A stretch of 64,000 bases of DNA from positions 1-64,000 of the forward strand of contig DAISXY010000012.1 of the NCBI GenBank assembly GCA_036825615.1, in the 5' to 3' direction. The first letter of the stretch is position 1; each line of letters starts with the position of its first letter. The notes beneath the pieces were generated by a model, which saw only the letters and a list, made by a program, of their open reading frames with translations, did not search any database and was not told where the DNA came from. The translations under genes and the position numbers were made by a program. Source of the DNA: JAICXG01 sp036825615 (GTDB taxonomy: Bacteria; Verrucomicrobiota; Verrucomicrobiia; Chthoniobacterales; UBA10450). Below, one piece after another: positions 43,206 to 54,085 of the stretch.

Positions 43206-44344
43206 AAATCCTGCATTGCATTCACTCGCTTGATCCGGCGATCGGTGGCCCGCTCGAGTGGCTCCGGCAATCCACCCTCGCGCTCGCGCGACGCGGACAT
43301 GAAGTGCAAGTCGCGACCCTCGATGGTCCCGGCGCGCGCGGGATCGCGCAGTTTCCCGCGACCGTGCACGCGCTTGGTCCGGGCCGCGGAAGCTACGGCT
43401 ATTCGACGCGTTTCCTGCCGTGGATGCGCGGGCATCACTCGAGTTTCGACGCAATCGTGGTGCACGGGATTTGGCAATACCAGAGCTTTGCCGTCTGGCG
43501 CGCGCTGCACCGGACGACGACACCCTATTTTGTTTTTCCGCACGGCATGCTCGACCCGTGGTTCAATCGCACCTACCCGCTCAAGCATTTGAAGAAATTG
43601 CTTTATTGGCCGTGGGCCGATTATCGCGTCCTCCGCGATGCCGCGGCGGTCCTTTTCACCTCCGAAGAGGAACGCCGGCTGGCGCGGCAATCGTTCTCCC
43701 TCTACCGCTGCCACGAGGTGGTGGTGAATTTTGGAACCGCCGCGCCCGAGGTCGATCTCACCGCTGCGCGTGAAACTTTCCTGAACGGATTTCCAGAACT
43801 GCGGGATCAGAAATTTCTCCTTTTTCTCGGGCGCATCCACGTCAAGAAAGGCATCGAAGAACTCATCCGCGCTTTCGCTCGGGTTGACGCGGAGCATCTC
43901 GTCGTCGCCGGCCCCTGCGCGGACCACCAATACCTCGCGCGGCTCCGCGGCCTAACGAATGGGCTTGAGGCGGCGAAAAGGATTACCTTTACCGGCATGC
44001 TGAGCGGCGCGCCAAAGTGGGGCGCCTTTGCGGCGGCCGATGCGTTCATCCTCCCCTCCCACCAGGAAAACTTCGGGATCGCGGTGGTGGAAGCGCTCGC
44101 CTGCGCGACGCCGGTCCTGATTTCCAATCAAATCAACATCTGGCGCGAGATTGTGGCCGACGGCTCTGGGTTTGCCGAGAACGACAACCTCGAGGGAACC
44201 AGGCACCTGCTCGAGCGCTGGCTGAGCACTTCTCTCGATGAACGCGACCGGATGCGGGAAGCGGCCAGGCGTTCTTTCGCCCAGCGTTTCGAGATCAATC
44301 GCGCGGTCGATTCGCTGCTCGCGGTTTTGCAGAATCCGCGATGA
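43202..44344 (+). CDS. Glycosyltransferase family 4 protein
   Basis: ATG 43202 (overlapping the previous stop) gives 380 residues. MKILHCIHSLDPAIGGPLEW carries the glycine loop; FPHGMLDPWFNRTYPLKHLK is typical of WcaI- and WbnK-like GT4 enzymes. The donor domain has LFLGRIHVKKGIEELIRAF, and ENFGIAVVEALACATPVL with the E-x7-E. It probably transfers a hexose to the repeat unit. Overlaps on both sides put it firmly in the exopolysaccharide operon. Confidence 0.9.
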   Translation: MKILHCIHSLDPAIGGPLEWLRQSTLALARRGHEVQVATLDGPGARGIAQFPATVHALGPGRGSYGYSTRFLPWMRGHHSSFDAIVVHGIWQYQSFAVWRALHRTTTPYFVFPHGMLDPWFNRTYPLKHLKKLLYWPWADYRVLRDAAAVLFTSEEERRLARQSFSLYRCHEVVVNFGTAAPEVDLTAARETFLNGFPELRDQKFLLFLGRIHVKKGIEELIRAFARVDAEHLVVAGPCADHQYLARLRGLTNGLEAAKRITFTGMLSGAPKWGAFAAADAFILPSHQENFGIAVVEALACATPVLISNQINIWREIVADGSGFAENDNLEGTRHLLERWLSTSLDERDRMREAARRSFAQRFEINRAVDSLLAVLQNPR

Positions 44345-45468
44345 AAATTACGATCGTGCTCGGCGCATTTTTTCCCGTTCCTCCCCTGCTTGGCGGCGCG
44401 GTCGAGAAGGTCTGGTTTGCGCTCGGCCCGGAGTTCGTCAGGCGCGGACACGAGGTGGTGCAGATCTCGCGCACCCATCCGCAATTGCCCGAGAGAGAAA
44501 CGATCGCGGGCGCCCGGCACCTGCGCGTTCGCGGGTATGCGCAACCGCGCTCCCTCCTCTGGCTGAAATGGCTCGACCTGCTTTACTCGCTCCGGGTGCG
44601 GCGCATTCTCCCGCCGGCCGACATCCTCGTCACCAACACCTTCTGGCTTCCGCTTCTCGTTAGGCGAAAAGATCGCGGGCGGATTTACGTGCATGTCCAG
44701 CGCGGCCCCAAGGGTCAAATGCGCTGGTATGCGCACGTGGCGCGGCTCTGCGCCGTTTCGCGTTCCATCGCCGCGCAGATCATCGCCGAGGCCCCGCAGC
44801 TGCGGGAGAAAGTGCGCGTGATCCCAAACGCGCTTCCCTTTCGCATCGAGGAAAACCCGCGCGCTGTCCGGGATCAAACGATCCTCTTCGTCGGTCGGAT
44901 TCATCCGGAAAAAGGGATCGAACTCTTGCTTCGCGCCTTGCCGCTTCTGCCGCGCGACCTGCTCACGGAGTGGCGGGTGAAGATCGTCGGGCCGCACGAG
45001 ATCCAGCTCGGCGGCGGTGGCGAGGCATTTCTCCATCGCATGCAGGATCTCGCCGATAACTCTGGCGCGCAGGTCGAATGGCTCGGCCCGATGTTTGATT
45101 CCGCCGCGCTCGCCGCGCAATATCGCGCCGCCTTGCTCTTCATTTACCCTTCGATTGCCGAGACGGGCGAAGCGCTCCCGGTCGCGCCTTTGGAAGCGAT
45201 GGCGCATGGTTGTGCGCCGTTGGTTTCCGCGCTGGCCTGTTTTCGTGATTACATCAGCGATGGGGTGAACGGATTCATCTTTGATCATCGCGGCCCCGAC
45301 CCGGCGCGAAATCTGGCCGAGCCGCTCGCGCGTGTCCTCCAGCTTGGCCGCGAAGCGCTCGCGCAAACCGGTCTCGCGGCGCGCGCAAAAGCTGCTGAAT
45401 TCGAGATCGGCAAAGTGGCGCAGGAATACCTCGACGATTTCGCTGCAATTTTGCAGGATTCTGCCTAA
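44341..45468 (+). CDS. Glycosyltransferase family 4 protein
   Basis: A 375-residue enzyme starting with ITIVLGAFFPVPPLLGGAVE, the glycine-loop acceptor motif. The donor domain holds LFVGRIHPEKGIELLLRALP and SIAETGEALPVAPLEAMAHG, where a glutamate pair is present with a longer spacing than usual. It is close to the AviGT4- and spore-coat CotSA-like groups. Its TAA stop lies inside a GCCTAACGA copy, and the acetyltransferase gene starts three bases later. Confidence 0.88.
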   Translation: MKITIVLGAFFPVPPLLGGAVEKVWFALGPEFVRRGHEVVQISRTHPQLPERETIAGARHLRVRGYAQPRSLLWLKWLDLLYSLRVRRILPPADILVTNTFWLPLLVRRKDRGRIYVHVQRGPKGQMRWYAHVARLCAVSRSIAAQIIAEAPQLREKVRVIPNALPFRIEENPRAVRDQTILFVGRIHPEKGIELLLRALPLLPRDLLTEWRVKIVGPHEIQLGGGGEAFLHRMQDLADNSGAQVEWLGPMFDSAALAAQYRAALLFIYPSIAETGEALPVAPLEAMAHGCAPLVSALACFRDYISDGVNGFIFDHRGPDPARNLAEPLARVLQLGREALAQTGLAARAKAAEFEIGKVAQEYLDDFAAILQDSA

Positions 45469-45471
45469 CGA

Positions 45472-46029
45472 ATGAGTGAACCGCTGCACAAGGTCGATCC
45501 GGACCAAACTTCGCAATTCGATTCGCCCTGGCCAAACAGCGAGCGCGTCCTGCGGGTTCTCTGGGAATTCTGCTGGGCGGTGCTGTGCAGTTGGACGCCG
45601 AAACCGGCCAATCCATGGCGGCTCTTCTGGCTGCGGACCTTCGACGCGAAAATCCACGGCACACCGTTCGTTCATCAGCGGGCGCGGATCGCGGTGCCCT
45701 GGCATCTGACGCTGTACGACCGGGCCTGCCTGGGTGATCGCGCCAATCTTTACAGCCTGGGCGAAATCGAGATCGGACCGCGCGCGGTCGTGGCGCAGGA
45801 AGCGTATCTCAGCACCGGCACCCATTTGTTTTCAGAACCGATGATGCCGCTGGCGGTGGCGAAAATCACCATCGGCGAGGACGCCTTCGTCGGGGCGCGC
45901 GCTTTTGTCCTGCCAGGTGTGGCGATTGGCGCGCGGGCGATTATTGGCGCGTGTTCCGTCGTGACGAAGGATGTGCCTGACGACGTAATAGCGGCTGGCA
46001 ACCCGTGTCGCGTGCTCCGGCCGCGCTGA
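45472..46029 (+). CDS. WcaF-like O-acetyltransferase
   Basis: A 185-residue left-handed beta-helix enzyme. WHLTLYDRACLGDRANLYSL, with IGPRAVVAQEAYLSTGTHLF and ITIGEDAFVGARAFVLPGVA, shows the hexapeptide repeats and the catalytic histidine (GTH) seen in WcaF, the colanic acid acetyltransferase. It should acetylate a sugar hydroxyl using acetyl-CoA in the cytoplasm. An N-terminal tryptophan-rich segment (about 28-50) precedes the helix, as in WcaF. Its 3' end overlaps the GT2 gene by 25 bases. Confidence 0.9.
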   Translation: MSEPLHKVDPDQTSQFDSPWPNSERVLRVLWEFCWAVLCSWTPKPANPWRLFWLRTFDAKIHGTPFVHQRARIAVPWHLTLYDRACLGDRANLYSLGEIEIGPRAVVAQEAYLSTGTHLFSEPMMPLAVAKITIGEDAFVGARAFVLPGVAIGARAIIGACSVVTKDVPDDVIAAGNPCRVLRPR

Positions 46030-46907
46030 GCAATCCGGTGGAAAAGCGAGCAGTCCCGGTTTCGGTCATCGTTCCGATCAAGAACGAGGCGGCAAATCTG
46101 CCGCGCTGTCTCGCTTCGGTCGCGTGGGCGGACGAAATTTTCGTGGTTGATTCGCACAGCACCGACGGCTCAGCGCAAATCGCGCAGGATCATGGCGGGC
46201 AGGTGGTGCAGTTCGAGTTCAACGGCACCTGGCCGAAAAAGAAGAATTGGGCGCTCGAGCATCTGCCTTTTCGCAACGACTGGGTCTTCGTCCTTGATGC
46301 GGATGAGGTTTTGCCGGAGGAGGCGGAAGCGGAGTTTCGGAGCGCGATTGCGAACGCGGGCGAGACGGCGGGTTACTGGATCAACCGCCGCTTCATGTTC
46401 ATGGGAAAATGGCTCCGCCACGCCTATTACCCGAACTGGAACCTGCGGCTCTTTCGCCACTCGTTAGGCCGATATGAAAAGCTGACGGATGTCCCGACCG
46501 ATTCGGGGGATAATGAAGTGCACGAGCATGTCATCGTGCAGGGAGCGACCGGCCGCTTGCGCTGCGAACTGGATCATTACGCCTTTCCCTCGGTCGAGGT
46601 TTTTGTCGAAAAGCACAATCGCTATTCCAACTGGGAAGCGCGCGTCGCGGTCGCGGAGGAAAGCGGCGCCGAGGCAGCGGAATTGCAGAGCGCGCGGGTG
46701 GCACAGCGGCGCCGATTAAAACGGATGGCGCGGCGGCTGCCTTTTCGACCGTTCCTGCGCTTCCTCTACGTCTACATCTGGCAACGCGGTTTTCTCGATG
46801 GTCGCGAAGGTTATTACTTCGCCCGGCTCCACGCTTTCTACGAATTTCTCTCCGTTGCCAAAACCGCCGAGCTGAAGAAAAAACTCCGCTCCGGTTCGTT
46901 TCGTTAG
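46005..46907 (+). CDS. Glycosyltransferase family 2 protein, WaaE/KdtX-like
   Basis: A 300-residue GT-A enzyme. VSVIVPIKNEAANLPRCLAS is the N-terminal nucleotide motif, VDSHSTDGS and LDADEVL the two acidic motifs, and GTWPKKKNWALEH the segment typical of LPS-core glucosyltransferase WaaE. GTG 46005 overlaps the acetyltransferase gene; GTG 46038 is a shorter alternative. The C-terminal YVYIWQRGFLDGREGYYFAR is an amphipathic membrane-binding region in this family. It is the last gene of the locus; its TAG stop lies in TCGTTAGGT and overlaps the stop of the opposite-strand gene. Confidence 0.88.
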   Translation: MSRAPAALSNPVEKRAVPVSVIVPIKNEAANLPRCLASVAWADEIFVVDSHSTDGSAQIAQDHGGQVVQFEFNGTWPKKKNWALEHLPFRNDWVFVLDADEVLPEEAEAEFRSAIANAGETAGYWINRRFMFMGKWLRHAYYPNWNLRLFRHSLGRYEKLTDVPTDSGDNEVHEHVIVQGATGRLRCELDHYAFPSVEVFVEKHNRYSNWEARVAVAEESGAEAAELQSARVAQRRRLKRMARRLPFRPFLRFLYVYIWQRGFLDGREGYYFARLHAFYEFLSVAKTAELKKKLRSGSFR

Positions 46908-47167
46908 GTGGATTTGTTCGGGGGGGGCGGGCCCCCGGCTTTGTCGTTCAATGCCTGGGTGAATTCCTGCAGGCTGGTGACGATTTGCGGCGCTTTTGCC
47001 AGCACGGTGCTCGCCAGCTTTTCGGCATAATCGGGCCGGCGTTGGGACATCTCCGAGAGCGCCATCATCACGGCGAGCGCGTTGTTAATCGAGTGCTTGA
47101 TTTCGCTGAATTTCCTTTGCAGCTCCGTGATTTCCTCTGCTGACAAGGTGCGGCCCGGTTCGGTCAT
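46904..47167 (-). CDS. Stand-alone DHp-like (histidine kinase dimerisation) protein
   Basis: ATG 47167 gives 87 residues. EIKHSINNALAVMMALSEMS matches the H-box of histidine kinases (HSINNAL in place of HELNNAL), followed by a second helix ending FTQALND. There is no ATPase domain; the chain ends in a proline-rich tail (GGPPPPNKST) produced by a G/C homopolymer run. It could be a phosphotransfer protein or a remnant of a kinase. Genes on both sides face other ways, so it is a single transcription unit divergent from uvrA. An upstream extension without an H-box is less likely. Confidence 0.55.
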   Translation of the reverse strand: MTEPGRTLSAEEITELQRKFSEIKHSINNALAVMMALSEMSQRRPDYAEKLASTVLAKAPQIVTSLQEFTQALNDKAGGPPPPNKST

Positions 47168-47235
47168 GACTGGTTCAAATCGCTGGAGAAACCGGCCGGG
47201 TGTGCTTGACTGATAGGTTCGACAGGTTCCGTCCG

Positions 47236-50111
<2,876 letters not shown>

Positions 50112-50115
<4 letters not shown>

Positions 50116-52601
50116 AACGCGCGCTTTTGCTTGCCGGCGTTTGCTGGCTGTCGTTAGGCAGCTTTGGCCGGGCGCAGGAAAGCGGGGCGGGGCTGGAAAA
50201 GGCGATCGCGCCGCTCGAGGCCGGCGTGCCGGAAGTAGCGGTTGCGCGTCTGCAAAAGCTGCTCGGGGAAAATCCGCCGCCGGCAGAGCGTGACGTGGCG
50301 GAGGTGAAATTGGCCCAGGCGCTCGTCCGCGCCGGTAATCCGGAGGGCGCGCTGGAGGTGCTGAAATCCAGCCTAACGAAAAGCGCGGAAGCCGATTTCT
50401 GGCGCGCCCAGGCACTGGCCGGATTGGCGCGCTGGAGCGAAGCGCTTCCATTCTATGAGCGAGCGGCGGCCGACGAAAAGTTCACGCATCGGGCCGAGGC
50501 GGTTTTTGGAGAGGCGGAATCGCTGCGGGCGCTCGGCCGGCGCGACGAAGCGATGCACGTGCTCCAGTCGCTCGAGCAGTTCAACGGTTGGACGACACGA
50601 GCGAAATTGGGCATGGCGAATCTTTTGATCGATGCCGGCCGGCTCGCGGCGGCCGATCATCTGCTCCGCGAACTCCGGCCGCAGCAGGCGGTCGAACGGA
50701 ATGAGCGCCGGTTTTTGTTCGGCCGGCTTAGCCTCGCCCAGGGTAATGCGGCGCGCGCGATCGAAACCTTGAGCGTGATCCTGAAGCGACCGGAGGGCGT
50801 CACCCATCCGGTCCTGGTCGCGACCCTCTTTGCGATTGCCGATGCGCACCTCAAAACGGGCACGGCGGAGGCGGGCGACGATGTTCTGGAGGAGTTCATC
50901 GATCATCACCCCGGTGACGCCGCGCTCGGATCGGTTTTTGCCAAGCTCGACCAGCTCTACCAGCAGGAACGAAAACCATCCACGCACGAACTCGAGCGCT
51001 GGATGCGCGATCCGGTGCAGCCGCGCCAGGCGCTCGCGCAATGGTATCTTGCGCGCAGCGAATTGCGCGCCGGACGCGAGGAAGAAGCGATCGCGCTCCT
51101 CACGCAATTGACCCAAAGCAATGTGCGCGGCTCGTCGTTAGGCGAGGCCGGGCTGGAGCTGGCTCGACTTTATCTCGCGCGCCGGAACTGGGATGCCGCT
51201 ATCGCTGCGGTTAACGCCGCCAGGCTGCAGAACCCGGCTCCCAATTTCCAGGAACGCGCCGATTGGCTGATCGCGGAGGCGAATTATCGCAGTGGAAAAC
51301 TGGAGGCGGCGGCCGCCGCTTACGAGCAACTCGCGCGCTCCCCGTCGCCCCGTTCACATGACGCGCTCTTTAACGCAGCGGTCTGTTGGCTGCGGCTCGA
51401 CCGAGAAAAGGAATTTGCGGCCAACTATCGCAGGATTAGTAATGATCCGGCGCAGCAATCGAACGAGGGCGAGCTGCTCCTGGAGCAAGGTCTGGTGCAG
51501 GCGGCGCAGGGGAAGGCCGGCGCGGAAGAGACGTTGCGGCGGTTCATTCGCCAGTTCCCGCAAAATCCGCGCGTTGCCGAAGCGTGGGTCGCGCTCGCGG
51601 AGCTGGCGTTTCACCAATCGCATCCCGATGTAACGACCGCGCGAGAGGAGCTTGCCCGCGCGCGCGAATCGCACCCGGCGGCAGCGGCGCTCGAGCGCGC
51701 CGATTATTTGCAGGTCTGGATCGAAGATGCGACGCCAAGCAAGGAGGAAGGGGCAGTGATCGCGGCCGCCAATCATTTTCTCGAGCGTCATCCCGATTCG
51801 CACTTCGCACCCGAGGTGCGGATGAAACTGGCCGAGGCCTTTTATCGGCGCGGCGATTTCGCCAATGCCCAGACGCAGTTCGAGACGCTGGCCCAGTCCG
51901 CCACGCGCACGGAATCGTCCGGCGGCGAACAGCAACCGGAAGCGCGACTGGCGGAGAAGGCGCTCTTCTTTGCGGCGCGCTCGGCGATGTCGAGCATGGC
52001 GGCGGGCGCGCTCGATCACGCCCTCAGTCTGCTCGATCAGGTGGTGAAGATGGGCGGCGAGCTGAAATGGGCGTCGCGAAACGAGCAAGCGACGATCGAA
52101 CGGCGGCTGGGGAAGAATGCGGAAGCGCTCGCGCTCTACGATGAGGTCCTGAAAAACGATGCGAAACCGGCGGAGCGACGCGAAGCGCTCTGCGGCAAAG
52201 GCGACATTTACTACGATATGGGCGCAGCCGACGCACAGAACTACAAACGGGCGATCGAATTTTACGATAAACTCGCGAACGAATCGGGCGTGCCGGCATT
52301 CTGGCGCAACCAGGCGCAATTCAAAAAGGGCAAAGCGCTCGAGAAGCTAAACGACAAACCGGCTGCGCTGACGACCTATTACGGTGTCATCGAGGAAGGC
52401 GCGCGGCCGCAGGTGCAGCACGAATTTTTCTGGTTCTACAAGGCCGGTTTTAACGCCGCTCATCTCCTCGAAGAGGCGCAGGACTGGAAGGCGGCCGTCG
52501 CAGTCTACCGCAAGCTCGCGGCGGTCGGTGGGACGCGCAGCGACGAAGCCAAGGCGCGGCTGAGCCAGTTGCGGCTCGAGCATTTTCTCTGGGAAGAATA
52601 G
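50112..52601 (+). CDS. Large exported TPR protein
   Basis: ATG 50112 overlaps the uvrA stop and begins an 829-residue protein with a signal peptide (RALLLAGVCWLSLGSFGRAQ). The rest is a solenoid of at least twelve tetratricopeptide-like units, for example KLAEAFYRRGDFANAQTQFE, AAAYEQLARSPSPRSHDALF and KKGKALEKLNDKPAALTTYY. Such periplasmic TPR proteins scaffold envelope complexes (YbgF/BamD-like roles), but no specific partner is evident. Translation coupling with uvrA is probably incidental. It contains three exact 9-mer copies (Ser-Leu-Gly, Leu-Thr, Ser-Leu-Gly). Confidence 0.85.
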
Positions 52602-52671
52602 CCGGAATCGTCGCTTCCTTGTCCGAAAGATTCCCTTGCGCAAGATGGGGTTGTGGGCGCAAACTTCTCTC

Positions 52672-52941
52672 ATGAAGACAAGTAGCGCGTGGCTCCGGTT
52701 CGCCGTGGGATTTGTCGCGACGATGCTGTGCGCCTCGGCTTTCGCCGGTCCATCCCCCTCTCGGGAATCGGCCGCGAAACAGCCACAGGCCGCCCAGCCG
52801 GTGCCGAAGAAGAACGTCAAAATCTATATCGTCAGCTCGGCCTCGGCGATTCCGACACCGATCAGTTATCTGATTGGCGGCGTAATTACGACCCCGACTC
52901 CGATCCAGATCATCGGGCGAGGGACGACGTTTTCTCGCTAG
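52672..52941 (+). CDS. Small exported protein of unknown function
   Basis: ATG 52672 starts an 89-residue protein with a signal peptide (SAWLRFAVGFVATMLCASAF, cleavage near AGPSP). The mature part is a short Ala/Pro/Gln linker followed by KNVKIYIVSSASAIPTPISY and repeats of Ile, Pro and Thr (GGVITTPTPIQIIGRGTTFS). No family is recognised. An ATG 36 bases upstream would spoil the signal peptide. It is followed by a hairpin shared with the convergent ilvC gene. Confidence 0.5.
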   Translation: MKTSSAWLRFAVGFVATMLCASAFAGPSPSRESAAKQPQAAQPVPKKNVKIYIVSSASAIPTPISYLIGGVITTPTPIQIIGRGTTFSR

Positions 52942-52970
52942 GCAGGAGCGCCATTTCACCGGGTAGATGA

Positions 52971-52989
52971 GTGCCGTTTCTGACGGCAC
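52971..52989. terminator. Hairpin between convergent genes
   Basis: GTGCCGT-TTCTG-ACGGCAC is a perfect 7-bp stem with a 5-base loop, 30 bases after the small exported gene and 12 bases after the ilvC stop on the other strand. There is no T-tract on either side. It may serve as a bidirectional terminator or RNA stabiliser. Confidence 0.45.
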
Positions 52990-53000
52990 CTGAGCGCTAT

Positions 53001-54002
53001 TCAGGAGTTATCGGCCAGCCACGGCATCAGGTTCCGGAGACGTTCGCCTACTTTTTCGATCGGATCTTTTTCCTCCTGCGCGAGGAGCCGCTGGTAACGC
53101 TTCTTCCCGGTGCGCGTCTCTTGCAGCCACTCTTTGGCGAATTCACCTTTCTGGATTCTTCCGAGGGCCTGCTTCATCCGCGCCTTGACGGACCGGTCGA
53201 TGATTTTTGGGCCGACCGTGGTGTCGCCCCACTTTGCGGTCTCGGAAATCTGCCGGCGCATTCCGGCAATCCCGGCGCGATGCATGAGATCGACCAGGAA
53301 TTTCAATTCGTGCAAACATTCGAAATAGGCCGTCTCCGGCTGGTAACCAGCCTCGACCAGCGTTTCGAAGCCGGCTTTCACGAGCGCATTGATCCCGCCA
53401 CAGGAGACCGCCTGTTCGGCAAAAAGATCCGCTTCGGTTTCCTCGCGAAAAGTGGTCTCGAAGACCCCGGCGCGGGTACCGCCGATTGCCTTGGCATAAG
53501 CGAAAGCGAGCGCCCGGGCGTGCCCGGTTGCATCCTGGGCAATCGCAATCGCACAGGGCACGCCTTTGCCCTGAACGAACTGGGCGCGCACCATCGCTCC
53601 GAGGCCCTTGGGCGCGACCATTGCGACATCCACTCCGTGGGGCGGCACAATCGTCCGGTAATGAATCGCGAAACCGTGGGCAAAGAGGAGCATCTGCCCG
53701 GCGCGGAGCCGAGGCTCGATATCGGCTCCATATACGGCGGCCATTTTGGTGTCGGGCAAGGCGAGGAAAACGAGATCGGCCTGGCTGACCGCCGCGCCGG
53801 TGTTGGTTGGGCGCAGTCCATCGTTGCGCGCGATGACGCGTGAACGGCTGCGCGGCAGCAATCCCACAATCACGCGAATCCCGCTGTCGCGCAGATTGAG
53901 CGCGTGCGCCCGGCCTTGCGCGCCGTAGCCGATCACCGCGCAGGTTTTATCCAGAAGCGGCGCGAGGTCGACCTGCTTATCGGTAAAGATTCTGGCAGAC
54001 AT
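53001..54002 (-). CDS. ilvC: Ketol-acid reductoisomerase, class I
   Basis: A 333-residue enzyme. AVIGYGAQGRAHALNLRDSG is the Rossmann nucleotide motif, and LLPRSRSRV is the loop that selects NADPH by its basic residues. HGVDVAMVAPKGLGAMVR, EADLFAEQAVSCGG with its Mg-binding Asp and Glu, and ECLHELKFLVDLM belong to the knotted catalytic domain of the short class I type. It converts acetolactate to dihydroxy-isovalerate in valine, leucine and isoleucine synthesis. No other ilv or leu gene is near, so it stands alone here. Confidence 0.95.
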   Translation of the reverse strand: MSARIFTDKQVDLAPLLDKTCAVIGYGAQGRAHALNLRDSGIRVIVGLLPRSRSRVIARNDGLRPTNTGAAVSQADLVFLALPDTKMAAVYGADIEPRLRAGQMLLFAHGFAIHYRTIVPPHGVDVAMVAPKGLGAMVRAQFVQGKGVPCAIAIAQDATGHARALAFAYAKAIGGTRAGVFETTFREETEADLFAEQAVSCGGINALVKAGFETLVEAGYQPETAYFECLHELKFLVDLMHRAGIAGMRRQISETAKWGDTTVGPKIIDRSVKARMKQALGRIQKGEFAKEWLQETRTGKKRYQRLLAQEEKDPIEKVGERLRNLMPWLADNS

Positions 54003-54085
54003 ACGCGGCGTGCGGAGCCGCCGATCGTACTGTCGACACTGCGGTTGTCAATCCAAGACTCGCCGGTGCTGCCGCTGGAGTGGAA

